A stretch of 64,000 nt of DNA, from the NCBI RefSeq assembly GCF_921293095.1, contig NW_025791658.1, positions 6,138,001 to 6,202,000 on the forward strand. The letters are read 5' to 3'. Position 1 is the first letter of the stretch; each line of letters starts with the position of its first letter. The notes under the pieces were generated by a model that did no database searches, was not told the DNA's origin, and worked only from the letters and a program-made list of their open reading frames with translations. This document shows, piece by piece, positions 1 to 10,345 of the stretch. Origin of the DNA: Ischnura elegans. Lineage: Eukaryota > Arthropoda > Insecta > Odonata > Coenagrionidae. The position numbers were made by a program, and so were the translations under genes.

Positions 1-602
1 CCACGTAAAACCTCAATGAGTACCCAAGCTAGTATATATAAGTGCGGAAGTTTGGTAGCCTAGTGAACAGAGAGCCTTTTTCGAATGATCATTGATGAAG
101 TTACACGTCCCACTTTGTGTGCTGTGATTGATTTCTAAAAAAATGGTAATACGATACACAAAACGTTTTCTGTCGTCGCCAATAAAACACCAAACTCAAG
201 CCGACTAACACCTAGCCAAGGATTGACGGAGTGGAAAACACAATTTGAGAGAAATTGGACTTTTCACTGGTCCGTAAACAATGAACGATGGCCTTTCACA
301 TCCCTTAACCTCATTGATTTACACACAAGCCTGATCAATTAAGTTTTAACGTCTAATTGAAGTGCTTTTAAACCAATTTTGTGAATATTAACCTTATACA
401 GTCTTACAACATTACATTTGGCAACATGTGACATCAAATGATACATCAATTACTTTATTGAATCATTTAGATTTTTATTATACCATGTTGAGAAAGCAAA
501 TAAAACTTCCAAGATTTATCACTCCAGCGAAAAAAAAAACCTTTGACACTTATACTTCTCCTAAACTCACCATGCACAAATGGGAAATAGAAAAGCACTC
601 AC
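1..602. other. AT-rich flank / intron of ZAD gene, nothing recognised
   Basis: This stretch lies downstream of the minus-strand ZAD exon 2, so it should be intron 2 of that gene. I looked for a third linker exon on the minus strand and found no convincing open frame with splice sites. No repeat family seen elsewhere in the window was recognised here. Confidence 0.4.
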
Positions 603-1031
603 CTTGAAGTAATTTCTCGACGAAATTTTTCTCAGTTCAGCGTCCGATTCATAACAAATCTTTTTGAAATCATTGAATTCCAAGAGCTTTTCGAAACATA
701 CTGCACAAATACAGACGGGCAGGCCATCTCCCAGAGCAACCTGGGATAGAAAACATGCTATACGTCAATATATTACGGAATTATCTAGGAAAATATGCTG
801 CTAACACGCGATTGATTCATTAATATGACAAAGAAAATCGAAAAAATGTAACTTGCCACTTACTCTTAAACCGATTAAATCATGTAGGGCATCCTCTACA
901 GTTATTTGGCATGCTATATTTGAAGCGAATATGTTGTAATAATTCCGATTACTCTTCATACAAAGCCTGCACAGAGTAACCTCCGAATTCATTTCTGACG
1001 AATCCGCGAAAATCCCGGTGGTAAGACTCAT
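603..1031 (-). CDS. ZAD-domain zinc-finger protein, N-terminal two exons (gene runs off left edge)
   Basis: The ZAD is an arthropod N-terminal Cys4 zinc-binding dimerisation module, normally followed by a linker and a C2H2 array in a nuclear DNA-binding protein. Exon 1 runs from 1031 to 864 (56 codons). It has the first zinc pair CRLC, then the typical helix ITVEDALHDLIGL. It ends at a consensus donor (GTAAGT on the minus strand, 863-858). Exon 2 is 740-603: the acceptor TTTTCTATCCCAG precedes VALGDGLP, then the second pair CAVC and the long helix FNDFKKICYESDAELRKI, ending at GTGAGT. Both junctions are phase 0 and the intron is 123 bp. The Met at 1031 was chosen over 1058 because the paralogue at 60.4 kb starts at the same place. 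Linker and finger exons would lie to the left of the window. Expression cannot be judged. Confidence 0.8.
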
Positions 1032-1058
1032 GCTTTCAATCGCAATTTTCAATTGCAA

Positions 1059-2190
1059 TCACTCATCCAATGGTCAACGAAATCAAAACATTATCACTCA
1101 GAGAAACCTCCAAATCCCAACAGGAAAATACATTCATTTAGATGATATCCGGAAAATGTAAAACGTAAGTTTTATCAAGGAAAAGGACAAAAAAGCACAC
1201 AACTCACAACAAACTCAAAGATAAATCACACGATCACACCAGAATATTTTCATGCTCATCGACAAACATGTTAATACAAGAAGATGAAAGCAAAGATTGC
1301 TTTAGTGTCTAGGTTGCATAGTTGCGTTTTTCACCGCCAGAGGCACAGCTGTGGAACAGGCCAGCCCAACAATGTCTGAAAGACTTGCGTTAGATAAAAG
1401 AAATGGATATTTCACTAAGCGTATACTATTTTCGCGTTGATTTTGGCAGAAAACTATTTCTCTTAATGAGATTTTAATTATATGGTCAGAAACAAAATTT
1501 ACGCGTAACTTCGGTTGCTGCACGGTAGCATAGCATTTACAAAATAGATACCGAAATTACTTTGAAAAGTGATAGAAACAGTTTTCAAAATAGCTATATT
1601 GAGACTAATGTAATTAAACTCAGCAATACACCAGTCAATCCTGCGAATGTAAGAATTTGTCGTTTTTCGATTCGCGCACCCGACGAAACAGAGTTTCGGA
1701 AAAGATCCTTCATTCGCTCAACTGATCAGTGGCGGATATACATAAGGGGGGGACGCGACCCCCCCTTGCGGGTCCGCTGATCGTATTGCCAAACATTGCA
1801 TAACCACTATCGTGACTTTTTTATATCATAAGATGGCAATGTCTTATATATGTGTATAAGTACTAAAATAAAAATTTTCTTTTACTCTGCCTGTGACTTG
1901 ATTATTTTTTATTATGATAAAAGTAAAGACAACTCAAGATATCTTTTGCATCCCCCCATTGAGTGTTTTCTGTATCCGCTACTGCAACTGATAGTACAAA
2001 TTGGGTTAACTACAGTAGCAATAATAAGATAAATAAACTAAAAAAATTCAAACTCACAGGGAAGAGGTAATATTTCCGAGTACATACTATATACACAAAA
2101 ACACTAGAAAACATTAAGAATACACTATTTGTGGTCACGTTTATCTGATAGTAGTACCGTTATACTACCATGGAAGAAGATTGGAAGCGC
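1059..2190. other. Intergenic region upstream of ZAD gene
   Basis: No gene is supported here. It should contain the promoter and 5' UTR of the minus-strand ZAD gene. At about 1729-1779 there is a short palindromic TE remnant starting CAGTGGCGGATATAC, with a G-run and matching C-run and a reversed GTCCGCTG end. It resembles the ends of the CAGTGGCG hAT-type repeats elsewhere in the window. The rest is AT-rich and unassigned. Confidence 0.4.
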
Positions 2191-2487
2191 CAGGGGCGCA
2201 GCTAGGAATTAAGGCTGGGGGGAGGGTTAGGTACAACTATGTAATACCGGGGTGTGTGGGGGTATGGAAAACCCACCAGGATAAGCCGTAGGTGCGAGAT
2301 AAATAAATTGTGGAATTTTAAACGGTTCAAAATGGTGAGTTTTAAGGCTTTCTGAGGGATATTTAATTAATCCTTACACTATTCTATTAGTATTACCAAT
2401 CCAATTATGTAAAATGGATTAAAATTAAAAATTTCTCTGAGCTCTGGGGGGGGGAACCCCCAAAACTCCCCCCTTGCTGCGCCACTG
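2191..2487. mobile_element. hAT-type MITE with 8-bp target-site duplication
   Basis: Terminal inverted repeats are CAGGGGCGCAGCTAGG on the left and the complement of CAGTGGCGCAGCAAGG on the right. They are flanked by GGAAGCGC (2183-2190) and GGAAGCAC (2488-2495), an 8-bp duplication with one mismatch. An 8-bp duplication with CAG-starting ends is the hAT signature. The 297-bp interior is non-coding, so this is a non-autonomous copy. Confidence 0.75.
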
Positions 2488-2495
2488 GGAAGCAC

Positions 2496-3100
2496 AGCTC
2501 CCATATACATCATGGTAATAAGGTACTACCTACTTTAGGTGATATTGCATCCAGTGAAGTTGCCAAAAATCTCTTTTTTTTGTTTTCAATTTGGCAATGT
2601 TGTGATACATACATCGCTAATAAACCACACCTACCTAAATCACTTTTTCTAAGACCATGGCCAACACAGAAGAATATAAAACATGTAACACATTCAATTG
2701 GAAAGTAGAGAATACATGGAGAACAACCCTTTTCCAAAATTTATTTACTATGCACAACACTAATACAAATACGAATTAAAAGAACAAAAATAATTAATCC
2801 AAATTGAAGGTAATACGATATTACAACTACAAATTATACCAAATGAAACCCGTTGTGAATGTAAAATATTTTAATAATAAGCACATTGTATTAAGGATAA
2901 AAAATTCTATATAAGGTACAATATAATTACAATAATAGAGCTTTTGGGTCAACATAAGCGGCATGAAACCCATTGTTGCTGACAAAGAACTTCACCTTGC
3001 ATTTTGGTACTATGAGGCACTGGATGGTTACATGGAGGCTTTGTTAACGATTGTTTGGGACTACAATTGTTATAAGCTGATGATGAGTACCCAGTTTCAC
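2496..3100. other. Unassigned AT-rich spacer
   Basis: I see no gene, splice-flanked exon or repeat end here. Short open frames have no recognisable domains. Confidence 0.4.
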
Positions 3101-3464
3101 GATTGGTAAACTAATTTAGGGTCTTTAAGGGTTATTTCCTTGCGGCTGAGCTTTAAGCCACCGAGTGCGTCCACCGGGTTGCGGATGGTGGGCCAACCTC
3201 TAGATATAGAGGTTAGCTGCGATATAAGCAAGTTTACTTGTCGAATAACCAGTCGTGGACAAAAAGCGGCGGTTATCCGAGGTGGTATGGGTCTATATGG
3301 GTGAGATAGGCCATCTAAATGATACACTAAACCTGTGAAGATACCGTGACTTGGCGATGAGAGGCCGCCAACAATTATGCCTCACATCACCCGGAGGAGA
3401 GGGCAGCAGCTCTTCTTCATATGAGTGAAGGTGGAGATCACGATGGTCAGTACAGCGACACTCA

Positions 3465-3966
3465 TTGCACTTCAGGCGTGGTAACATTTACTTTAACGGC
3501 TGTAGTACTGCGATGTGGAAGGCAAGGGGAAACCACCACATTATTATCCCGAGGAGGCGCAGCTACTCCAACTTTAAATTGTCTGACATGATGGAATTCT
3601 CTCAGGTAAAAAATTCCGGAGGTAAACTAGTCCCCCATTCGGATCTCCGGGCGGGGACTACCCGAGAGGGTACATCGGTCAATTGTGATAAAGTTATGAG
3701 GATAGGTACATGGAACGTGAGATCACTCAGGACTTGCGGTAAGCTAGAAAACCTTAAAGTAGAAATGGAAAGATAGAATATCGATGTGCTAGGAATCAGC
3801 GAAATGAAATGGCCTGAGGAGGGAGACTTTTGGAGTGGAAGCTATAGGATTATACACACAGGATCCCTGAATGGTAATGCTGGGGTTGGGATAATGCTCA
3901 GAAAGAGCGCCGGAATGCGTGTGAAAAGCTTCCTACAGTACAATGAAAGGATAGTTATGGTGAAGA
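3465..3966 (+). pseudogene. LINE-A endonuclease (EEP/APE-type) N-terminal part
   Basis: The frame encodes RIGTWNVRSLRTCGKLENL, the N-terminal Asn-bearing motif of the exonuclease-endonuclease-phosphatase fold, which nicks target DNA in non-LTR retrotransposition. DVLGISEMKWPEEGDFWSG (conserved Glu) and GNAGVGIMLRKS follow. A TAG at 3774-3776 interrupts the frame where relatives carry Leu, and the frame continues in phase beyond it. The sequence is cut at 3966 by the LINE-B insertion. The rest of the endonuclease resumes near 13414. Confidence 0.75.
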
Positions 3967-3986
3967 TGATAATAATAATATAATTT

Positions 3987-4414
3987 ATTATTCTCGGATT
4001 TACATCTGTTAGAACATTTATATGTAGCCAGATTTTAGCTCAGCAATAAATTTAACCAAATAAAATATTACCAGTTAACAATAAATGGGATTATACAAAA
4101 ACTTCAAGACAATTTAAACACAACAGAAGTAAATAAATTGTACCAATCAACAGAAACCAACATGGACAAAAGATTCAAGTCAAACAAGTGCAGCAGAAAA
4201 TAACTTGAACAAATTAACAAAAATTAACACATAACAAAATTTTAAGGTCAGTCAAATACAATAAATTGAAACAATCGACAGAAATGAACATTTACAACAA
4301 CTTTCAAATCAATCAAAATAAAGCGTAGGAAAAGTATACAAAAACATCAGTAGAGAACACACAAAACACGTCTATGCAACGTACAAGCAGCCAGTCAGGA
4401 TGAGCTGCCTAACA
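3987..4414 (-). other. LINE-B 3' untranslated region
   Basis: AT-rich sequence between the ORF2 stop and the TAT/TTA tail of LINE-B. No coding potential was seen. It contains loosely repeated AACAAATTAACA-like stretches. Confidence 0.6.
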
Positions 4415-6214
4415 TCAAGTATAGTCTATTGCGGAACACTTGTAGGGATGAAGAAGTGTTATGGGGAGGCTATTCCATAATTTAGAGGCGGCAACTGTAA
4501 ATGATTTTTGAAACGTCGTGGACCTATAATGTGATACATGGAGATAATTCAAATCGGCTCTGGTAATGACATTTGGTAAAGTTGTTCTCTTGGGATAGAA
4601 ATCTATGATATATTGCGGTTCGTTATTTTTAAAGAGGGAAAACATGAAGCAGGCCAATTTAAACTTTCTTCTTGTTTTAATGTCCATCCAGGAGAGTTTT
4701 ATAAGATAGGGGGTGATATGTTCATCTTTTCTCAAGTTGTATATGAATCTTACTGAGGAATTCATGAGGCGTTGAAGCTTAATATCAAGTTCGGCTGTGA
4801 GGTCGTGAAACACCAGGCAACAGTAGTCGAAGTGTGGAAAAATTAGTGTAGAGACAAGCTGCTTTCTTACATGGATAGGAAGTAGTTTTTCATGGAGTTT
4901 TAGTTGATGAAGGGCAGCATTAACTTTATTTGACACGTATAAAATGTGATCTTTCCATGAAAGGGTATTGCTAAATATGACCCCTAAATTTTTAGCCGCT
5001 TTTGTGTAAGGTATTGAAATTCCTTGAACTTCAATCGTTGGCATATCGGCAATATTTAGCCTAGAAATTATCCTAGAGTGGCCGATTATCATTGATTTCG
5101 TTTTATTTCTATTTATTTTTTAGCAGTTTTGTTGAGCCCATGACACAATAGCAGTTACTTCGTCGTTTACTAATTTAACAGTTTCGGAGAAATCGTTCGG
5201 GCGGCAGTGTATATAAATTTGGAGATCGTCAACGTACATCATGTATTTGCATTTTTTGATACATGCAGAAAGGTCTCCCACGTACAACGAAAACAGTAAT
5301 GGCCCAAGAACTGATCCTTGAGGTACTCCATGTGAGATAGACGCCCATTCAGACAAATTACCATTGGAGTCTTTTACTGATTGGCGTCGTCCGGTTAGGT
5401 ATGAATTAAACCAATTTAATGATGAACAGGAAAAATTTAGATTTCTCAATTTTTGTAGGAGCAACTTATGGTTTACACAGTCAAAGGCTTTGCTAAAGTC
5501 GAACAGTACCAGTATGGTCAACAATTTTTTGTCAATAGAAGATCTGATGTCATCAGAAACTTTGATTAAATCCGTTTGAGTAGAGAAGTTTTTGCGGAAA
5601 CCTGACTGAAATGGATCAAATAACTTATTTGTTGTGAGGTAATCAACAGTTTGTTGAAATACTATCTTTTCAAGACAATTAGACATGGCACAAAGTATTG
5701 ATATTGGGCGGTAATCACAAGGGGAAGACGGACTTTTGACTTTCTTAATCGGACGAATAAGGGAAGATTTCCATAGTGTGGGAAAAATTCCAGACATCAG
5801 CGAAGAGTTGAATATTTCAAGAAGAGCAGGAGTCACAACTTCAGAAGCAATTTTCAAATATTTAACAGAGATGTCATCTATACCAACTGAATTAGATTTC
5901 GACGCAGTGAGTACCTTACGCAGAGCGTCTGGCATAACGTAATTAAAGTAAAAATTTTTATCGTTATAAGGCACAAAGGCGACAGGAGAAGGAAAGTTTG
6001 TCAGGCGAGCATCAGCTGAGTTCAGGGGAGGAATACCACTCGTTGAAAAGTAGTTGTTTAGTTCATTTAGAGAGAGCCCACTTACGATTGAATTGTCCAG
6101 TTTTCTAATGAGTCCCAGGTTTTTAAGTTTTTTCCAGAGTTCATTGGGATAGGCTGGTTTAGAGAGCGCATTTGTGTAGTACTCTCTTTTTGAGTTCATC
6201 AAGGACTTTTTCAC
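4415..6214 (-). pseudogene. LINE-B ORF2, reverse transcriptase and C-terminal region (one nonsense codon)
   Basis: The reverse transcriptase copies LINE RNA at the nicked target. Visible fingers/palm blocks in order are NSVGIDDISVKYLK, SSPCDYRPISILC, the first catalytic block LLTILVLFDFSKAFDCVNH, HGVPQGSVLGPLLF, and the second block KYMMYVDDLQIY with both Asp residues. A TAA at 5120-5122, in phase, follows WAQQNC. The frame then continues into the C-terminal segment ending AASKLWNSLP, a conserved end in Jockey/CR1-like elements. Relatives have Leu at the stop position, so a single T-to-A change explains it. The start of this stretch is not a true initiation site, since upstream ORF2 sequence joins it through a frameshift. 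Confidence 0.85.
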
Positions 6215-6715
6215 AAGGTTGCGTTGTATGACAAATAATTGGTAATAGGCAGGATTTTTCGTCGGAATGAAATTGTGTCTAAGTCTATCTCTTTCTTTGA
6301 TTCGCTCCTTTATTGCTGGGGTAAACCATGGAGCTCTGGAACACTTAGGCTGTATGAGTCGTTTTGGAGCATGACGATCAAGGCACTCATGGAAAACAGA
6401 GTTGAAGCTTTGAGCATTGTATTAACATTGAGAGAGTTGCACACATTTTTCCAATCAATGCTCAATAAGTCATCTTGGAAAGTTTCAACATTGAAACACG
6501 CATTACTTCTAATAACCAGAGGAGGCTGAGATTTTTTGGTAACATTAAATTTATAAGTTGCCATAATTTTATCATGGGCCGACAGAAATGGAACTGGAGA
6601 TTGACTAAAAGAAGAGACTTTATCTCGTGAGTCAACAATGAAAAGATTGAGGAGCGTGTGGCTGTTCTCAGTATGATGAGTGGCATTCAACGGTAGAAGG
6701 TAAAGACCATTGGAA
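6215..6715 (-). pseudogene. LINE-B ORF2, end of endonuclease and linker (frameshifted)
   Basis: Reading on the minus strand, 6715 to about 6400 encodes NGLYLLPLNATHHTENSHTLL, then the LFIVDSRDKV and PVPFLSAHDKIM region typical of the EEP C-terminus (SDH-like HD). Near 6400 the frame changes. The other frame gives ECLDRHAPKRLI and PWFTPAIKERIKERDRLRH, the usual linker, and runs into the reverse transcriptase frame. A 1-base frameshift explains this. Confidence 0.75.
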
Positions 6716-6717
6716 TA

Positions 6718-8447
6718 CACCCATGTCTCGTATAGCGCAATTTCGATTAGCGCAATTTCGATATAGCGCAAATTCGTCCCTCGGGGAAACATTGCAACGC
6801 AGTGTAGCCTAATCAAAAATCTTAAACGCTCTCGTGATAAAACGTGAACTTGCGCTAAGTACACACGAAATTTCTATCAATTTACGCATATTAATATTAT
6901 TTTTTGCCTCAAATCTTCTTTTTTGTTTATATATTAATCGAAATTCATTGCTGCGCAATTGCCAAAAGTATTACTCGTCATTGGGTCTAGATAGCCGGCC
7001 TACCGAAGATTTATCTCGTCTCCTTAACAGAATGATAATAAAAAATTTAGATCGTTAATTAAGCGTGGGGCTAGTGGAAATGAGTTTTTTTTTTCAGCAA
7101 TACGGTTTGAGACGTATTTTTGCCGTCGTAGGTTACCGGGCGATTGACTTCCAGGTAGAGAGTCTACGCTAAAGCCTTCAAGGTCATCGGTATTCACAGA
7201 GCGGTGACCGAGTTGCGCATGAATAGCATCAACACATAAAAGGGTCCGCTATAGAGTCTTAAACACAATGGCTTCGTTCCCTCCCCGCAGTCATAGCCCT
7301 TCTGCGTCTCAGGAATACAGTTCAGCAGAAGAAGGTGATTTAGATAGAGCCATACAGGGTAAAAACCAAGAGAATATGGCAAAAAATAGGAATGCGTGTA
7401 GAAAAATCAAGAGTTTATCAAGAAAAACCATTAACCTAGAAGAGGACTTGAGAGAGGTCAATTGCTTTGAAAATGGAGAGCGTCAAAGCGATATTGCGCG
7501 GAAGTTTAAACTCACGATGCCTTATTCTGAATAAAGACGAAGCTAAAATATCAGTGACCTCAGCCGCACCAACTTCAACCAAGCGGTCTACACATACGGA
7601 AAGTTCATGGTGAATCAGTACAAAAAGACGAGAGTGGTAATCGCTCCGAGACATTAAGTGAAAGCTCCGGTTGGTTCCAGAATTTAAACGGCAAGCAGGT
7701 ATTTTCAGTGCGGCGACATCAGCTGGTGAATCTGCAAGTGTTGATAGCGCAGCCACCACAACATTTTCTGATGAACTCCAAGCTGTGATTGAAAGTGGCT
7801 CCTTTCCCCCTCAACTAGTTTTTAGTGTAGATGAGACGATATTCTTTTGGAAAAGAATGCATTCTCGTTCATTCATTTTCAGGGAAGGAAAACCTGGGTC
7901 AGGTTTCAAGGCATTTAAAGACTGTTTCACGTAGCTGCTAATGACTCGGAGGACTTCAAATTAAAATGATTTATCATTCATAAACTCCGCTAGCTATGAA
8001 ATGGCATTTAAAGTAGCATTTTCCTGTCATTTCGATGAGCGACAAAAGGGCCTGGGTGACACAATAGTTGTTTTTAGACTAGTTTGAAAAATCATCAACT
8101 GCCGGCAACGCATTACGATCCCCTGAGATAGCAGATGTTAGCCCACCCGCACGACAGGACGGAATTTCGAAAGCACGTAAGAATTTTTTTTTAACGTGAA
8201 TAAAAGTCTTTGAATGCGTGAATACTATCTTTAAAGATGTTTTTAACTATAAATATTTATAGAAATAATGTTTTCTAAGGCTTTTTATGGGAATATAGAT
8301 GTTTTAGAGGAAATTCAATACCCAAGACCTATGCTACCAGGAACGCATCCCTATCTTCCCTATGTTAAAACGCTCTCGTATAACGCAAATTCGTATAGCG
8401 CAAAGACCCCAAGGAACGCATCCCTTGCGCTATACGAGACATGGGTG
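6718..8447 (+). mobile_element. Tigger/pogo-type DNA transposon (decayed), inserted in LINE-B
   Basis: Perfect 23-bp terminal inverted repeats start CACCCATGTCTCGTATAG. The element is flanked by TA on each side (6716-6717 and 8448-8449), the Tc1/mariner/pogo target. Extra copies of TATAGCGCAAATTCG lie just inside both ends. The plus strand carries decayed transposase: around 7440-7530 INLEEDLREVNC with FENGERQSDIARKF (helix-turn-helix), and around 7790-7930 FSVDETIFFWKRM (first catalytic Asp region) and GFKAFKD. Stops and frameshifts separate them. Confidence 0.85.
7268..7934 (+). pseudogene. Tigger-like transposase remnant
   Basis: Two open fragments survive, 7268-7534 and 7671-7934. The first holds the HTH_psq-like DNA-binding helix with ENGERQSDIARK. 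The second holds SGSFPPQLVFSVDETIFFW, where known Tigger proteins have NVDETGLFW, so the catalytic Asp is present while the following Gly is lost. The region in between and the C-terminal catalytic residues are unreadable. Not functional. Confidence 0.75.
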
Positions 8448-8449
8448 TA

Positions 8450-8947
8450 TATAAAATTATGCAAGAATGTGCTGTAATAGGTATCGCGGAACAAGTCTGC
8501 ATTCACCAACAAGAAATCACCAACAATTATAATATTTTTAAACGTTGGGCTAAATTTGGAAAATACATTTTCAATATCTGACATATGCCCAACTTTTGGA
8601 GGTCGGTAGATAATGAATAATAGAAGTTTAGAAAAAGTTACCCCCGCTATTTCGATGACCAGGAACTCGGGTCGTTTCTCGTAGACCTGAGGCGATATAT
8701 CCAGGACGTTTGAGTGCAGCCTTTGGTGTATAAAGGCACCGACTCCACCACCAACTTTGTTAATCCTATCGTGACGGATGAGGTGATAGTTGTCCAGTCC
8801 CACCATATCGTCAGAAATGCTAGGCTTCAACCACGTTTCAGTCAAGCAAATGATATCAGCTGGATTACATGTGAAGTGGTTTCGAAACTCGTCAATATGA
8901 CCCATCAGAGACTGCCAGTTAACGAGGCTTACTGTTATTTCACTCAC
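8450..8947 (-). pseudogene. LINE-B ORF2 endonuclease N-terminal half (cut by Tigger)
   Basis: Starts MSEITVSLVNWQSL, with the Asn of the EEP fold. Then come IICLTETWLKPS (catalytic Glu), RHDRINKVGGGVGAF, LFIIYRPPKVGH and IIIVGDF (Asp of the GDFN motif, though Asn is replaced by Leu here). It begins 39 bp after the ORF1 stop. The frame is interrupted by the Tigger terminal repeat at 8447 and resumes at 6715. Confidence 0.85.
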
Positions 8948-8986
8948 AGATGTTTTGACTTTGGGAAGCAGCGGGGGGGCCTCATG

Positions 8987-9985
8987 TTAATATATTTTAC
9001 TAAGATCTTCTTCCTTGGAGATTAGAATACGCTCGCCACCGTTGCGAACTCGCGTATACACACGACCATTGCGTACCCATAAATATTTAATCTTCCCTTC
9101 CGATTTTAAGTTTTTGGCGGCGGCGTACATCTTCCTGTTTAAAGGGATCAGCGATTCGTTCACATAAATCAAGTTGTTAACTGAATCGCTCCATCCAAGG
9201 TCTTTAATTGACAAATTCCTTTTCACCCTACGAGCCTCGAGTATTTTCTGCACTAGTGTGGATCTTGTAAAGTGAACTCTGATAGCGGGAGGCCTGCTTT
9301 TGTTGAATTGGCTATTGGGGTTAAGTCTGTAAGAATAGTCTATGTCCGTTGATTCAATTTTAATCCCCAGAGCAAGCCCAACTTGACAGATTATAGCTTC
9401 AAGCACTTCATCCGGTTTTAGTGGAATACCGTGAAATTCCACAACATTCCTAAGAGAGTCCTGCTCTACAGAGTTAAGTTGAGCTTCAAGGTTATGCAGT
9501 CTCTTTTCAAGATTTTTGTTTTCAGTCACGAGGCTGTCAAATTTAGCATTGACATTGGTAAGTGAGTCGTTTACTAGAGAAATGGTTTTACTGTTCTCTT
9601 TGATTAAACACTCCCAAGTCGACATACCTTTGCGAAGTTCACTTAGCTCGTTTTTTATGGAATTTCTAAATTCACATTGACCATCTTGAATCGCCTTTAC
9701 ACGATTCAGTAACTCATTTAAAATAGTGCTAGAACTCACGAGTTGGGTATCACCGGTAATATTATCAGCTCCTAGGTATTTAACCGGGGTATCATCGCCT
9801 CGGGCGCAGCAGTTTTTCGCGGTGCAGGTGGAGCAGGTCCAGGTCTGATTTGTATCCTCGAGTAATTGCAAATCAGCTTCATTTATGGCGGCACATGAAA
9901 GATGAAACACTCCTCTGCAACTGCCGCAGTCCACCGTTTTCAGGGTGCGCTTGGTCACAATATCACACTGAGAGCACACAGGCAT
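8987..9985 (-). CDS. LINE-B ORF1: PHD-finger, coiled-coil, RNA-binding protein (intact)
   Basis: ORF1 proteins coat LINE RNA and act as nucleic-acid chaperones. From the chosen Met (10 codons into the longer open frame at 10009, or the first Met itself) the protein opens with a Cys4-His-Cys3 PHD-type finger: CSQC, CGSC, HLSC and CSTC in the first 60 residues. A heptad-rich coiled coil follows (LVSSSTILNELLNRV through KNLEKRLHNLEAQL), then an RRM-like domain (NVVEFHGIPL, IRVHFTRSTLVQKIL) and a basic C-terminal domain (LNRKMYAAAKNLKSEGKIKY). The reading frame has no stop or frameshift, which is notable in a window of wrecked elements. It is still a transposon protein and not a host gene. Confidence 0.8.
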   Translation of the reverse strand: MPVCSQCDIVTKRTLKTVDCGSCRGVFHLSCAAINEADLQLLEDTNQTWTCSTCTAKNCCARGDDTPVKYLGADNITGDTQLVSSSTILNELLNRVKAIQDGQCEFRNSIKNELSELRKGMSTWECLIKENSKTISLVNDSLTNVNAKFDSLVTENKNLEKRLHNLEAQLNSVEQDSLRNVVEFHGIPLKPDEVLEAIICQVGLALGIKIESTDIDYSYRLNPNSQFNKSRPPAIRVHFTRSTLVQKILEARRVKRNLSIKDLGWSDSVNNLIYVNESLIPLNRKMYAAAKNLKSEGKIKYLWVRNGRVYTRVRNGGERILISKEEDLSKIY

Positions 9986-10106
9986 TTTGGACACAGCAGA
10001 CGACAGCACTTGTGAGACACACTAAATCCATCAAGGCAAGGTAATGCAAGGAAAACACCACACGTCCGTTCACCACAAGAGCTCGAGACTGCCCAGGTAA
10101 AAATAT

Positions 10107-10345
10107 TTGGTCTGTAACTGAGCTGGAACAGGTCTGGAACGGGGGTGGAGCTAAAGGTCTGTAGCTGGTCTGGAACTGGGAAGAAATTGAAACATTGCTC
10201 CAGACCAGTTTGGTCTGCAACTGGTCTGGACAACGGGTGGGTAAACTGGTCTGGACCCAGGTCTGTAACTGGTCTGTACTGCTCTGGAACTGGTCTGTTC
10301 TCAGGGAGACTATGTGGTCTGGAACTAATCTGTTCTAGTGACTAG
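10107..10345 (+). repeat. Left sub-terminal array of GGTCTG(T/G)AACT units
   Basis: At least 14 GGTCTG cores lie in this stretch, many as GGTCTGTAACT or GGTCTGGAACT, spaced irregularly around 11-22 bp. One pair is in opposite orientation (CCAGACCAGTTT near 10201). Such arrays at transposon ends usually serve as transposase binding sites, but that is inference here. Open frames running through the array are an effect of the repeat and not genes. Confidence 0.75.

Larger units (their letters stand above)
3967..10090 (-). mobile_element. LINE-B: Jockey/CR1-like non-LTR retrotransposon, near full length
   Basis: A two-ORF LINE on the minus strand inserted into the LINE-A endonuclease. The tail, seen on the plus strand as TGATAATAATAATAT at 3969-3983, marks the 3' end. 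ORF1 (8987-9985), the ORF2 endonuclease (8450-8947), its continuation (6214-6715) and the reverse transcriptase (4415-6214) follow in order. A Tigger element at 6718-8447 splits ORF2. Apart from that insertion ORF2 has only a frameshift near 6400 and one nonsense codon at 5120, so the element is relatively young. The 5' end lies somewhere between about 10040 and 10090, and no clear target-site duplication was found. Confidence 0.85.

Noticed and set aside
6834-7058. 74-codon open frame inside the Tigger element
   Set aside because: AT-rich chance frame upstream of the recognisable transposase fragments.
10145-10345. Open frames across the GGTCTG array, repetitive Trp/Ser/Gly-rich peptides
   Set aside because: They arise from the short tandem motif itself and occur on both strands.
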